A DNA stretch of 64,000 nucleotides from Dirofilaria immitis. Its lineage: Eukaryota; Nematoda; Chromadorea; Rhabditida; Onchocercidae. Within the stretch, counting starts at the first letter, position 1, and every line of letters begins with the position of its first letter. Shown here piece by piece: positions 41,371 through 54,565 of this stretch. The stretch spans positions 1,670,001 to 1,734,000 of the forward strand of contig JAKNDB010000079.1 in the NCBI GenBank assembly GCA_024305405.1, written 5' to 3'. Both the position numbers and the translations under genes were made by a program. The notes beneath the pieces are model-generated. The model was not told the DNA's origin, did no database searches, and was given only the letters and a program-made list of their open reading frames with translations.

Positions 41371-41477
41371 ATGAGAGGAGGAAGAAAAAGAAGAGGAGAA
41401 AGAGGAGGGGAAGAAGATGGAGGAGGAGGAGGAGGAGGAGGAGGAGGAGGAGGTAGAGGAGGAGGTAGAGGAGGTAA
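41371..41477. repeat. (GGA)n polypurine tract
   Basis: About 100 bases, nearly all purine on the plus strand. It starts GAGGAGGAAGAAAAAGAAG and ends in a (GGA)n run with two TA interruptions. Mirror-symmetric polypurine stretches can form triplex DNA under superhelical stress. Confidence 0.9.
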
Positions 41478-41521
41478 CAAACACCGGTTATATAATAACA
41501 TGGTATAGTGAGAGAGCTACC

Positions 41522-41612
41522 GTCACTATCATCATCATCACCATAACCATCACTATTATCATCACCATCGTCATCATCGTCGTCATCATCTCATAATCGT
41601 CGTCATCATTAC
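41522..41612. repeat. (ATC)n imperfect trinucleotide repeat
   Basis: ATC/CAT repeats interrupted by ACC and GTC units, continuing the microsatellite cluster. Confidence 0.9.
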
Positions 41613-41872
41613 CAACATCAGCAAGGCTTCTTCATTAACAACAATAACAACAACTTGTTTCCTTCGCTATCAATTCAGAAAATTTTGTTTAGAAAGACAA
41701 GAATGCCAGAAAAGGGTGGAATAAAATGATGGGAAGATGGGAGAAAAAAAAAGGAAAGGTGCAAGGAGCGCCATACCGTAGCATCTAACATTGTACTTCC
41801 TATAATAACATACCTGCCTATAGCTCATCTCTTTTACTTACCTAATTGTGTTGTTTAAGATTCTCTCGAATT

Positions 41873-42120
41873 GATGATGATGATGAAAAGAAGCACTTAT
41901 CATCATCATCCATCCATATTTCATCAGAACCTGAATATGCTATTAGTAACAGTAATTAATATCTTACAAAAATGAAATTGGAAAAGGATCGTGATAACTG
42001 ATGACAATAACAATAAGTAATTGAAGACAACGATGAGTAACAGAGACTGTGACAATAAATTATATTGATGATGATGATGATAACGATGTATGACGATGAC
42101 GGTAATGATGAATGACAATT
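41873..42120. repeat. (GAT)n and related trinucleotide repeats
   Basis: Short GAT runs at 41874-41886 and about 42063-42110 with ACGAT variants, in otherwise unremarkable A+T-rich sequence. Part of the 40.7-42.5 kb cluster. Confidence 0.8.
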
Positions 42121-42380
42121 GTGGCAGTCATATTTATTAAATATTGATAAACCTCTTTCTCTGTAGCTGGAAAATTCATTTATCGGCATTTCGAATATCT
42201 TTTTTTTTTCATTCGAAAATTTACAGTTTCCTTCCAGCTATGTCGAAATTCAACGAGCCGATACACAATTATTTGAAAAATTCATCGCCCTCTTCTCTCC
42301 CATCTTTTATCACAGACAATTGAAAGAATATTTCGATAATGATAATGACTGTATTACGCATTGTCATCTGTAACTACGAT

Positions 42381-42470
42381 CACTACTACTACTACTGCTA
42401 CTACTACTACTACTACTGCTATATCATTTCAGCACTACCAATGTTACTATCATCATCATTATTACTATTG
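42381..42470. repeat. (CTA)n and (CAT)n trinucleotide repeats
   Basis: ACTACTACTACTGCTACTAC and following units at about 42381-42420, then CATCATCAT near 42451. These are the last members of the cluster, and no exon is recognised. Confidence 0.85.
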
Positions 42471-44091
42471 ATGGGTGATACAGCTATATACATATATCAT
42501 CAAGTATTAATGGCAAAAACTGGCATATCTTCGCCATTATTTATAGCTAATTATCACAAATCAAATAACATAATACGTCACATATAATGTTGCTCTATTG
42601 TTCTCGTCGAATCACATCTTTTTATCCAACAATTGATGATGATGATTATTGTTGTTATCAGTGAATTATGCAATCATCTTCAATCCTGTTATTCCACTTC
42701 TTTCTGTTTGTTACAAAGCAAGTTTTATTAAAGAAATTTTAATAAGTATTTAGTAATTGATAATTGAATTTTGGAACACCATCTTTTCACTGAGAAAAAT
42801 ATTCATAGAAATGATATGTTATAACTATCAATCTTTTCAATCATAGAAAATTAAATTAACGAAAAAATTGTAATACTATTAGCTTGCAAGATACCTTTAC
42901 AGATTAGATGAAATTTTCATAAAATCTTAAAAAAAAACATTTAGAAAAAGGAATAGATTTCAAAATTTGCTAACTTTACAATGAAAACCTTTTTCTTCTT
43001 CTTTTCCTTTTACCGAACATTACATGCTATCACTGTTTAGAGAACATACCGGAATGATGATGATGATAAACCATTTCTGCAATTCCAGTTTCCAGTTTTC
43101 CTAAAATTAATCACCTAATAAAAAAAAAAAAAAAACTAGAAAAACAGGAACCATCACATTTCAACAAAAAGATCGCTAATAATGGCTAATAATTTTTCCA
43201 TTCTCATGCGTCATCTCTATCCCATGAAAAAATTCTTTCTTCCTTTTCAGCACTATGGTTTTTAACGAATAAGGAAAAAAAGAAATGAAAAGGCGAAAAA
43301 AATGAAAATAATAATTCGAGAAATTTTTCAGCTCTTTTTTTTCAAAATATCCATTTCTTAGATTATGAAATTAATCGCATATATGCTTCATTCATGATAA
43401 CCATCCATACAACATACAATCATATCAGTCAACTTTGATGAAATCAGACTTTTTCAGCATTTAACTTCGTAACATCCGGTCGTTCTCTGCTACTATATAA
43501 AACTGTAATTATCAAAAATCCTTTCGCTTTAATTCAAACGTTGCATCGTTCCGCCCGTCACTAGCAGAAATAAATAGACCAAAATGAAGAAGATAATGAG
43601 ACTCAAGATATTTTTTAAGTCTAAAAGTGACTTTGCAATAGTTTTCTTTTAAACAGTTAGTACAAAATCGCTGCAAGTGAAAATCTTTTGACAAACAAAG
43701 CGTTTCATTACTACGTGTCAACTTTATTTAGTAAAACATATTGATCAAAGCAAATTTGAATTAATTCAATTTGAATCACTATCACTTGTACTGGAGTTAA
43801 CCAGGAGTGAAATTTAATTCGAAATATTTCTGAAGTTAAAAAAGAATTGCATAAACAATAAGCACGCACTAAAATAACTTCTGAGAACGTGAATATGATC
43901 CATCGTTCAGCCTAAATTTTACTGACAATCATTGAATTATCAAAATTATAATATAGTAAGTGAATTTTTCTTCTGTAGAATATCGCAAGAAATCAGAAGG
44001 AAATTCATTTTATTTTATGGAAAACTCATGTTAAAGAAATCAAGCTTTTCTGCCTTTAAAGAATTTATATTTATTTAATCCAAACAATGCA

Positions 44092-45709
44092 TCACTGATA
44101 ATCACAGTTATATTCCGCAATATCCCAGTTTCCAGCGATAACCTGAAACAGAACAAAATCTTTGGAGTGAAAATAAAATGAAGTTCAGCAAATTACAATA
44201 ATTACTTTTTCAGCATTACCTCCGGCACTCCCAACTGAACACCATCTTTGTCAACAGTCGAAATTTCAAATTCATTGTCAGCAACGCAATCGTGATAGAT
44301 ACTTAATTCCAGACTTTTACGCAATATGTTAATAGCCTGGAAAAAATTTTTTAACTTACTATATCAAATTTCAAAAACTCAAGATCCAGTTTAACAATAA
44401 ATTTAATATAATATATCGCAATCCCTATGTCCAAAAAAAACTATCAAAATACCTGTTCTTTTGATAGTTTACCATCGCTCTTTCGCTGTTCTGTTTCAAT
44501 GACCTGATTCAGCAACATAGCACCCATACCGGTGGCAACGCTTTTTGTTCGATATGCTACGCCCCTAAAAGGCAAACAAATATAATTTCGAGCAATAGTT
44601 CAAGTTTATTGAGAAAAACGGAAAAGCTCGAAGAATATGGAAAATCAAATCACGCTTTTTGGGAAACAGTAAAAGATATAACTAGTTTACAGAATCTAAA
44701 AATATCAGACACAACTGCTATTATGTCTAAAACGAATAAAATATTTGAAAAAAACCTAGAAGTGATAACACCAATGAATGGTTCAAGTTCCTCATTTTGA
44801 GCTTGCATTCCAGCAACTACCAATGTATTCCAAAGTGGATTCATTCGTGTGCGACGATAATAAAGCAACGATGTCAAGAAGCCATGCAACATTTTTGGAC
44901 TTAGATCTGCATTAGGATCGTGCGATTTCAACTCACACGTCTGCAAAAAATTATTAACATAAACTTTATTTATTAATTTCATAAAAAAGTTATTGCAAGA
45001 ATAGAACGCACTTGTGTTCAAAAAAAACGAATTTCAAAAGGCGGTATAGACTAGGGCAATAATTTCTAAATCTCATGCACCGAACAATCACACAGTATTT
45101 TCGAATCAGATCTCCCTATTTTCTCCTTTCCAAAAACGAGAATACCTGTCTTTCGATGACATTTTGTAGCCACTGGAAATCAGCATGATCACCACCAAAA
45201 GCAATAATGACACGATCATTCACACGATACTGACGAGTGATATGACGGTACCGAGCCATTTTACCGTATGAAACAAGACGATCGCTCATCACAGCAACAC
45301 CACCATCGTATGCTAAGGCACACACCGATGTTCCTGTACACGTCGGATTCCTGACAGAAAAGCAGATAAACTACACTAATTAAAAATACAAATTGAACCC
45401 AATTTCGTTTTCTTGAAATCCAAATGTTCCACCGCCAAGTCCTCTCACTTATAAATCATTAATTAGTGAAAAATGACATTAGCGCCTCAAAGTTTTGAAT
45501 ATATGTTCGAGATACATCATACTCTCCTAATGCATTTATTTTTTTATGACTAAAAAAATTCAAAGATTGGAAATTAGATTTTCTTGTAAAATGCATCTCT
45601 TTTCAAGCTCTATCTGAAAGTGGAATACTTAGTCATAATGGAAGCGATAAAATTAAGGGACTTACGTAGTCCGTTCAATTTCGGAAAACGACAATTGTTG
45701 CGCATACAT
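44092..45709 (-). CDS. PSMB4: proteasome subunit beta type-4 (beta7), 6 exons
   Basis: Non-catalytic beta subunit of the 20S core that helps lock the two half-proteasomes together. Exons: 45666-45709, 45146-45350, 44756-44940, 44453-44564, 44206-44336, 44092-44142. [20 protein letters not shown] aligns with the first strands of the family, followed by [56 protein letters not shown] and the C-terminal NWDIAEYN, all typical of beta7/PSMB4. Exons 1-5 keep phase. Exon 5 is one base short of the phase needed for the conserved C-terminus, exactly where it ends in an A5 run on the coding strand (T5 at 44206-44210, next to the donor). TTTTAG lies about a dozen bases before the ATG. DUS1L lies 1.3 kb upstream on the same strand. 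Confidence 0.95.
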
Positions 45710-45724
45710 TGTTCAGATATTCTA

Positions 45725-47018
45725 AAAGATAGACTTCATTAAATATTGCTCTTTGACATAAAAAAATAAAGCAGAGCAAGAATTCATACCATTTCCTTAT
45801 AGTGATATGCTTAAATTAGTTATTTATTTGAGCCATGCGACGCGTACTAACTATTTTTTGATTAAATATAAATCAATTCATTTTTGCTTTAGTAAAAAAT
45901 GAATATACATATAAGCATATTATAATGGTAGTGGAACAATATGTTTCAGTAATTGATGATTTTAGCAGCTTTCCAATCACTTAAATAATGTTTTAGACAG
46001 CGAACAAGCATAAATTTGCATAAAATAGAACTAAGAAGTAACTAGCGAACTTGGGTTCTTAAAATATATGATTAAACAACAATCAACATTACGTTAGTTC
46101 AGTTATGAAAGGAAAATTGTGGGAAATCATGAAAACTTCCTTTTGCTAAATATTTATTGAGGGATTAAAAGTGGCTCAAATATAAAAACACAGTAAATCA
46201 AACTGTGCAAAAAGCATCAGTTTAGGCTTTATCACTTCATCAGTTCAAGCTTTATCTGTTAAGGAAGGAAGATTCAATTCAACATATCACCCATTGCACA
46301 GAATACGATGTGAGATTAGTAGAAAAAAATGAATCAAAACCAATGATACAAAATATCACTTCAAAACTGAAGAGCAAAATTAAAAAATGTCTTCTTAATA
46401 AATATGAGATAACATAAACGCTTAATCAAAAATTGACGATATACAACAATGATCTGTTATCCTTAAAGCTAATTATTTTTCACAAAAAAATTTTAATCTT
46501 ATAAATGTTGAAATAATTAAAAGTGTAAAAACAAATTGTCAACACAAAGGAAGGAAATCACCGAATTCAACAAGCAAGCATATGGCAAAATAAGCTCTAA
46601 TAATCAGTGAGAAAAGCAAGTGCAATAAACAGTTAAATTGAGTTTCTATATTCCCATTATTCCAGAAATTAATGTTGCTACAATTGCCGTTGTAGTATCA
46701 TATTGACGATAACACCACGGAATTTTCGTAGCAAAATGGAAATTGTGCGCTGAAATTTCAAAGGCTTTATCTCTAGTAATATTATCATGCTCAACATTAC
46801 TAGAAATCACTTGATAATTTGCGTGGCGATTTTATGTTGCTGATAACAAGCCAGAAAGAGTTACTCAATCAAAATTTTGAAGTAAAAAAATCATCAAAAT
46901 GAGATTTACTATGCAAAGGCTATTTTTAATTTATCCATCATTTGGGACTAGGTCTTTTTTGTTTGATAGAAGTAAATTTTAAATATTTTCACGAAATATA
47001 ATGATGAAATGCATATTT
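45725..47018. other. intergenic between DUS1L and PSMB4
   Basis: 1.3 kb of A+T-rich sequence between two genes on the minus strand. No exon or RNA gene recognised. The spacing is longer than in compact operons, so co-transcription is possible but not supported. Confidence 0.5.
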
Positions 47019-50000
47019 CTATTCTAAGCTCCCAAATGAAGAAACAAAACTTTTATATACAACAAAAATAATAGTCAACAAACTTTTACAATCTTTTCGT
47101 TCCGTAGCGGCTCTAAAACGACAACAATTCTTGCAATAAACGAATGTACAATCCTGACTAGCTGGTAAGTCACAACGTAAACACTTTGAATAAGTTTGAT
47201 TCTTGCATTGCTCTTTGCGATCTTCAATCTATAATTATCTGATTTACAAAATAAAACTTATGTGAGCAGAAACTCCGAGTGCTAAGTGCCTAAAGATCAA
47301 CATTTTATAGGCTTCTTTTTTATTTGAATCGCTCGAAATATGTTTAATTTTGTATTTCGTCTCTGATAAAATATAATTTGTAGTTAATTTTCAATAAAAA
47401 TGGAATGTTTATCAAAAGAATTTTAAGAATAAGCCAAATAAAATGTAGAGTTCTTCAGCCATACAATTCTATTAAAATCCTCTCTAGTTTTGAAAAACTG
47501 ATGCAAAATACAAAGGTTTAGCAAAAATCATTTCTGATCTGAAAATTACTAATATTCTGCTATAATAGCATAACTTTTAATAGCTACCGATGTAACGATA
47601 ATTACTTACTTTTCGCTTCTCACGCTTACGCAACTGCCTCTTGGAAAGACCAGTTTTTGAGCCAAAGCATCAAGCTCCGCTCGTCGTCGTTCGCGATATA
47701 ACGAATCAGAAACACACGAATCATCACGCACTGGACGATAGTACGGCTTACAAATCCAATGAGGCATTAACGTAGGCGAGGTAGCCAAAGCTGTTGCTTT
47801 CACTTCTGCAATGAAAAATCGAAAAAAGTTATCTTCTACCAATCACATCACATATAGGAAAGGAATCCCGAAAGATCATGCCAGCATTCTGCATACAGTG
47901 ATCACTCAATTAGCTAATTAATAAAAATAAAGCATTACAACTCTAAAATAGTGTGAAAATGTCTACCTGCAAATTCCAGTCCTGATTTCGAAACCAACTG
48001 AAAAACACGTCTCTCCAAATCATCCAAAATATGACGAAATTCTTTCACGGAGCAAACATACGACACACGTTCACGCAAATCGCTATACTCCAATAAACTA
48101 AAAATAAATTCATACCGAAAAAAATTTTTTTCTAACAGTTATTTCCTTAATTTCTCAACTAGTTTGTGACAAACTACAAACATCACAAAACTTCAACCGA
48201 ATAAATTCACCGTGATACAATAATAAGCAAAAAATGGAGAAAACAATAAAGAAATTCTCTAGAAGCTTCAAGAAAGTTAAAAATATCGCAGCAAACTAAT
48301 TACAAAGTCCAGATGAATCCGAAATGCAAAAAGGTTATCAAATTAAATAAACTGAGCGAAGCATGCAACAGTTAGTACTGTAATCCTTTTTCAGAAGGTT
48401 TGTACAAAGTCAAGATGCATCACTTACACACTAAGCTTACAGATTTGATAGAAATAATGAAAAAGAATAATTCGTTCCAGTATCAATGATCATAGCAGGA
48501 AACAATGATAGAACAGTAGAACAGTAACAATAATCAAACCTGTGATGACATATACGGAACAAATGAGCCCGTACAGCGCTGACTGTAGATTCGTAACGTT
48601 CTGCAAAATCCAAATATTCTCGCGCTGCGGTCCAATTTGCTTCGTGTCGCTTTTCAAATAGGTACGGATTCGAAAGGATACCTTCTGCACTCATTACCGC
48701 ATTTGCACCCGTCATTTCTAAACATCGATCAATATCACCGGGTAACTGAAAATAAATGACTACACAATTTTTTTCACTGCTTATACATAGATATACACAT
48801 AATATTCAAACATATTCCAACGATTTCTTTTACTTCCTGCTTTAAAATCTAAATTCAAATTTTTCTTGTATTCATATTTGCCGCTTATTGTTGCTGCACA
48901 TAAAATATGAAAGAACAAAAAAAAACCTGAATATTTCCATTTGCTAAGACTGGTACATCTACAGCATTCACAACAGCTCGCATTGCATACCAATCCGCTA
49001 AGCCAGTATTCGGACCTCGTTGCTCTCGAGTTCTTCCATGAACAGTCAGCATGCAAGCACCTGCTTTTACCAAGGCTCTGAAATACACAGTTTAATTTAA
49101 TTCATCCACACAAACAGGCTTTGTCATTTCAATTTTCATCTTGAAGAAATTAAACTTATTCCATCTGATCAGAGTGGTAAAAGTTACATCACTGGAGCGT
49201 TCTGATAAATGCAGCAGAACGAATAACAATACCACCGATCAAATTACTGCTTAAATTCATTATTTTAATTTGCGATAGGAAAAACATTTGATTTTTGCTA
49301 ACGCAAACTTCATTACTCAATGTCTAGTGCAGCAATATTAAAGGTCATTTACCTGGCGTAAGCGATCGTTTCATTAATATCTTCGAGAATTCGTATTTTA
49401 CAGGATAGAGGTAGTCGGAAATGAGAATGCAACAGTGTAACCATTTCACAAATCAATTTTAGATCTTCCTAAGATGGATATTCTTGATAATATAACATTT
49501 AATACTAATATTCGCTTAAATACAACTTTATAACTTTCGTGCGATACAACTAGAACAATCAAATTATCCATCACAATTCTCAAAATAAATCCAAGTTAAA
49601 GATAAAGCACTTATAACACCGTGTTATTCATAAATCAGGGAAAAACTAAGCTACGATAGCTGAATATGATTCAATACACTTGCCGATAAACAGATCTTTT
49701 CTCAAAAATATTGCTTCTTTTCCTTTATAATGCTAAATTCTTCAACAAAAAAACTAAATTTAAAATAAAAACACGTTAAAATTTAAAGTTCTCAAAATTA
49801 ACCTGCAAGTATGCACCATAATGTCCACGTTTAGCGATTAACTGAGGACAGCCTAAGTTTAAATCTACTCCATCGCAAAGGCTTTCAACTAACTGGCAGG
49901 CGGTTAGCAGCGTTACAGGATTGTTAGCACAAAACTGTACAATAAGAGGTCGATCATCAAGGCATGTAGACAACGCTGTTCGACGATAGGTAGGATCCGT

Positions 50001-50487
50001 CACAAAGAGATGGGCATGGATCATTGGTGAAAAGCATAGGTGAGCTCCATGTTTCCGCAGCATCATCCGGAATGCAAGCTCACTAAAATTAATTTACTTT
50101 CTGAATAACACGTTTGAATCCTCGTGTATTCTTGTCACAATACAACTTGAAGAATGACTAATGTTTCGTTGTCATATCCAATCCATGAAAATTGCGAAAG
50201 TCGTATTCTAGAAAATCTTTGATCCTTATCTTTATTCTTTTCATGTACTGTCGCTACGCCTTCACAAGAATGAATGACATATATAGAAAAAGACAAAGAG
50301 TTATCTTACTAAAATAAAGCAATTCAGACATCTAAACGCCTAAGCTTAATATCATTAAGTTTTAGATAGTCAATTATTCTATACATTTGCTGAAAATAAG
50401 TTCAGAAAAAGAACCTCTGATCCACCATTGGTGCCACTACACAGCGGATTCCTTCGATTCTCTTTCGCCAGAAAGTTTTTTTGCCAT
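47019..50487 (-). CDS. DUS1L: tRNA-dihydrouridine(16/17) synthase DUS1L (8 exons)
   Basis: FMN enzyme that reduces uridine to dihydrouridine at D-loop positions 16/17 of tRNA with NAD(P)H. Exons: 50415-50487, 49803-50082, 49353-49468, 48927-49077, 48540-48745, 47967-48097, 47610-47805, 47019-47228. Motifs: VVAPMVDQSELAFR (FMN-binding start), RPLIVQFCANNP, DLNLGCPQLIAKRGHYGAYL with the catalytic Cys of the GCP loop, CKIRI, LTVHGRTREQRGP, LANGNIQ, MSAEGILSNP, then HWICKPYYRP and a C-terminal Cys cluster (CLRCDLPASQDC, CKNCC) as in human DUS1L. Exon 7 is one base short at T5 47654-47658; adding it would continue into RQLRKREKRK and restore phase to exon 8. In exon 1 the frame from ATG 50487 fails at the A7 run (50476-50482), again one A short. 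Otherwise an upstream ATG (50575) is in frame with the FMN motif but hits TGA at 50501-50503. Confidence 0.93.
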
Positions 50488-50722
50488 TTTTCGAGAATCG
50501 TCAAGTTCTGGTGGATTCCCTCACAGATAACGTGTTTCCCACGTGTAAGATAGACCCGTTATCGCCATTCTCCATGTACTGACGAATTGCCTATCTGTAA
50601 CATGAGATACATTCATTCCATTTCAAATTGAAGCCACGCCATTTATCGCGATATACCTAGCCATACTTACCTATATGACTATCGATAAAAGCATTATTCT
50701 TGTCTGAAGTAAATCACAATAT

Positions 50723-50957
50723 ATGCCAATCATAGAAGTCCATTATGGCCATGAATATCATGAAGCCACGACTCAGGAAACCCATATACCATTATTGGTA
50801 CACCAATCGAAGAATGCAACAAAAACTTCACGAAGAATGGATCGAGTTGCGATAGGTTTGTAATCACTTGCGATTAGTTATGGAAAAGAGAATTGTATCT
50901 ACGCGATGAAGTGTTATGGAATGAAGTACTGCCGATGAACAACTTTGATGGAATCGT
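50723..50957 (+). pseudogene. exon-like stretch, unassigned, frame-disrupted
   Basis: This block is less A+T-rich than its flanks, starts about 235 bases head-to-head from DUS1L and ends at a plausible donor (AAG/GTCAGA). Frame 1 from ATG 50723 begins MPIIEVHYGHEYHEATTQET and runs 47 codons. Another frame carries YWYTNRRMQQKLHEEWIELR, and the third ends LWKRELYLRDEVLWNEVLP. All three look protein-like but no single frame covers them, so it is either a real gene with missing bases or a decayed one. I do not recognise the family. Confidence 0.3.
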
Positions 50958-51225
50958 AAAGGTCAGATATAATTTTTGATAATATTTGTTATTTCATATT
51001 AATTTCCATTTTATTATTTCTATTCAAATCGTTGATTAAGTCTATTACTTATTAATAGCAACAAAAATATTGCATCTATTTGAAATATTATGAAATAACA
51101 AATATCAAAAGCCATATAGTTTATGCTGAAAAAAAGAAAAAGTTACTTGAAAAATTATATAAGCTTATTTTGTTACAGATGATATTCTTAGAAAATATTT
51201 TCAAACTTTCTTCAAAAATGCAATT

Positions 51226-51502
51226 GCCATCTAAAGATGGTAGCACTATTGATTACAATAAATTAATGAATCGCCATCTAAAGATGGTAGCACTATTGAT
51301 TACAATAAATTAATGAATCGCCATCTAAAGATGGTAGTACTATTGATTACAATAAATTAATGAATCGCCATCTAAAGATGGTAGTACTATTGATTACAAT
51401 AAATTAATGAATCGCCATCTAAAGATGGTAGTACTATTGATTACAATAAATTAATGAATCGCCATCTAAAGATGGTAGTACTATTGATTACAATAAATTA
51501 GT
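51226..51502. repeat. 47-bp minisatellite, ~6 copies, with internal hairpin
   Basis: Nearly identical head-to-tail copies of a 47-bp unit. Each contains CCATCTAAAGATGG, a 6-bp inverted repeat around an AA loop, followed by TAGTACTATTGATTACAATA. The first two copies have TAGCACT, later ones TAGTACT. No gene covers it in a supported frame. Confidence 0.95.
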
Positions 51503-54500
51503 AATGAATATTATGAAAAAAAACAAAGATAATTCATGTTTAATTCATTCTTCATTTTGTTCGATTTTATATAATAATATTGAGAAGATTTTAAATAATT
51601 TTTTCTTGATTTTAAGCAAAATCTAAAATGTAACAGAATTTTTTACTCTTAGAATCTTTTAATTCAAATAGAATCCTTTAAAATTCATTGACATGCAAAC
51701 TCCAATATTTCTTTATTAGATTTTAACTTTATTTTTTCTTTATATACTAAAGTTTTAGATTATTCTGAATTTTTCAGTTATATAAATATATATAATATTA
51801 ACATTCATTGGTAGATTTTAATGGGATTATACATTCTGATGTAGAAGCAGCGATAGACATGCAAATCAAATAAACATTAATCTTCTGATTATAACATTGT
51901 AGTATTTGTATAACAGACTAACAATCGGAAATAATTAACCAGAAATCAGAAGACAAATAATGAAATAGTAGTATTTGACAAGTTATTGTGATTTTTTTCA
52001 CATTATGAGGATCTTCAAGTTTTTTTAGACCACTTATCATAGTGAAATTTACTCTGTCTTGAAATTAGATTGTTAGCTTTTAGTGGTAGAGAAGAACAAC
52101 GAATGAATGTCCTCGAGATATCTAGAGCATTTTAAACATCTTTTAAAATTTTAAGCAAATCGAGAGGAACACTGTTATAGCTGATTAGTTATGCAATCTA
52201 AATCATCATTAGTTGCTTAACCACTGGTAATCTGACAGCTAATGAACTGGCATATTAAGGTTGTTTGAAGTTCATGTTTTGTCATATGTGTATAGCTTAT
52301 AATGACGCCATTATTGGAAATATATTACAACTTTATGGGATACAGTTTAACAGCTTATTAGTATCAATTTATATTAATCATGATTCTCAATCAATGAAAC
52401 TATTTTTAGTTAGAGAGTTGCGTGAATATGTTCTTGAGACGGGATAAAACCGCTGAGAAACTTGCAACAAATGGAGTTGTTTCCTCGAATTTCATGGAAA
52501 AGCAAGAGCCGCTTACATCTTTAGATTGGTTTCTGTGTTGAGTATGCTCTTTATTTTATTTTTTTGTCATAAAACTTATCTTCTTTATTATTTTATATCT
52601 TTATCATTTCATCATTAAGGTTTTCCTCTAAACTTCTTCGAATTTTCTTTAAACTTCTTTGAATTCCTAAAGTTAAGTAGAAATTTCTACGGTATACCAC
52701 TTGCGCCCTGGTGATTTGCTTCTTAAAAATGAAATTAAGTGAGAACTACATGGAATTAATGATGATAATGCGGAGAATTGAGTGTTCTATTTAACATAAA
52801 TAAAATTTTCAAAGTTATTTCTACGTTTATATGTATATATAGTAAATTCTACATATCTTTTTTTTCAAAGTTTGTAATTTAAAAAATTGTATATTGTTTT
52901 GGTTTTATATATAAATAATTTTATATAATAAATTTATATTGCATTTAATTCACATGCAGTTGAATAATATACCTAAAAAAAGTGATACTTAATCAGTGAA
53001 AGTATGTTGTTAAAGTAGAATACGAGAAATATAATAAATAGCGTATGATATAAATAATAGGCATGAATAATGCATTTATATACACTAGATTTATGAAATT
53101 GAATGATGAATTTTGGTACATAAAGCTAAACTAGTAATGGATATTCTAAGGAAGATAGTTTCTGGTTGAAAATTATGGTTTATATTTTAGGGCATAAATA
53201 GGTTTTTATTAACAATGGGAACAATATATTCAAAAAGTTGTTTGTTGCTAACTGATACTGAATAATTTGTTGCACTGAATTTACCTCTTTATGAAATGGT
53301 CCAATAGGACAGAATCCAATTGTTATTTAAAAAATCTGAATTTGTTTTATTTCTGATACCTCTTGCTATATCCTTCTTTTACCAATTTATTTTCTTGTAC
53401 TTGAATGAGACATTCCCATACATTTGTAAAACTTTTTGGTGGAAATATAATTTATTGTGTTAGTTTGATATTTATTAAGTTTAAGGATAAGTTGTTTGCG
53501 TAACTTTTTAGAGTAGTTCATTTGAAGTAATGAATTTTCGTCGAGAACATTCGTTTTGTATCTTTATTCTTTCAAATCTAAGAGTGCTATTTTCGTAAAA
53601 GTCATTAGATTTTGACATCTAAATATATTGTATTGAAAAATATTTAGAATCACTTTGAAATTCAAAAGACCACCAAATCGTTTTTAAAAATCTTTGTATG
53701 AAATAACAAGGAAATGTTTTGCTATATTGTGAAGTTTTTTTCTTTTTTTTTGAAGAGAATCTAAAAAACTTCTCGTGGAATATGCGGAATAATATTCTGA
53801 AATGGATGTATGAAACATGAAGTAATATTTATGACATCTTTTATTTCTCGAGATGTTGTGATTCGAAAATGCGGGTCTTTTTGCTAATCGTTGTGAATTG
53901 TAACATAATTTATTTCTTTTTTGATTTTTTTTTTGTTATATTTATTCTTGTGGATATTGCTAATTAGTTTCATTTATTATATTACGTTAAATTTATTTTA
54001 TTTTCTCTCATTTTTCTTTGATAATTGTTTTTATTGTTCATGATTGACAGATAATAAACCTATTTGTATCAGAAGTTTAATCTTTTCATTGTCTTTCGTA
54101 ATGAAATACCTTATTTAAAAAGAAGCTGATGTTCTGATAGAGCTTAGATAATATTATCATGATGATAGTGCTGCTGGAAGAAAATGTTGGTATCAGTTAA
54201 AGAAAATTTGTAATCGTTCGATGGATACGTAGTAATGAGTAAAAGTTCTGCAACTACACGAATATGGAATTTTCTAATAACTCTGGAAATATCATAGTAA
54301 AAGTGAGTTTTAATAAAGAAAGATGAGGATATTCGTAATTCTGAATGTCATCATAGTCAAGAGGTAAATAGATTAGGTCAAGGATGAAATGAATTCCTGA
54401 AATATTACATTTTAATCCAATTTAAACTACAAAACATAAAGTAAATGGGATATTTTGATTATTATAGAAAATGGCACATGCATTCATTTTATTTTGATTT

Positions 54501-54565
54501 TCTAAATGTTTATTATCATTTCTGTTTAGATATAAAAAGATTAGAAGTGCTGACAAAGATTTGTC
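51503..54565. other. intergenic, no gene seen
   Basis: 3 kb of A+T-rich DNA upstream of WTAP. A few short open frames (for example 52265-52447) lack splice-consistent context or recognisable motifs. Confidence 0.5.

Noticed and set aside
40618..41501. Long open frames encoding poly-Val, poly-Leu or poly-Pro
   Set aside because: They are readings of the TAG and GGA microsatellites with no splice context or conserved flanks.
50723..50860. Epoxide-hydrolase-like GFPESW on the minus strand
   Set aside because: Only six residues match; what follows does not resemble an alpha/beta hydrolase and the frame stops within 20 codons.
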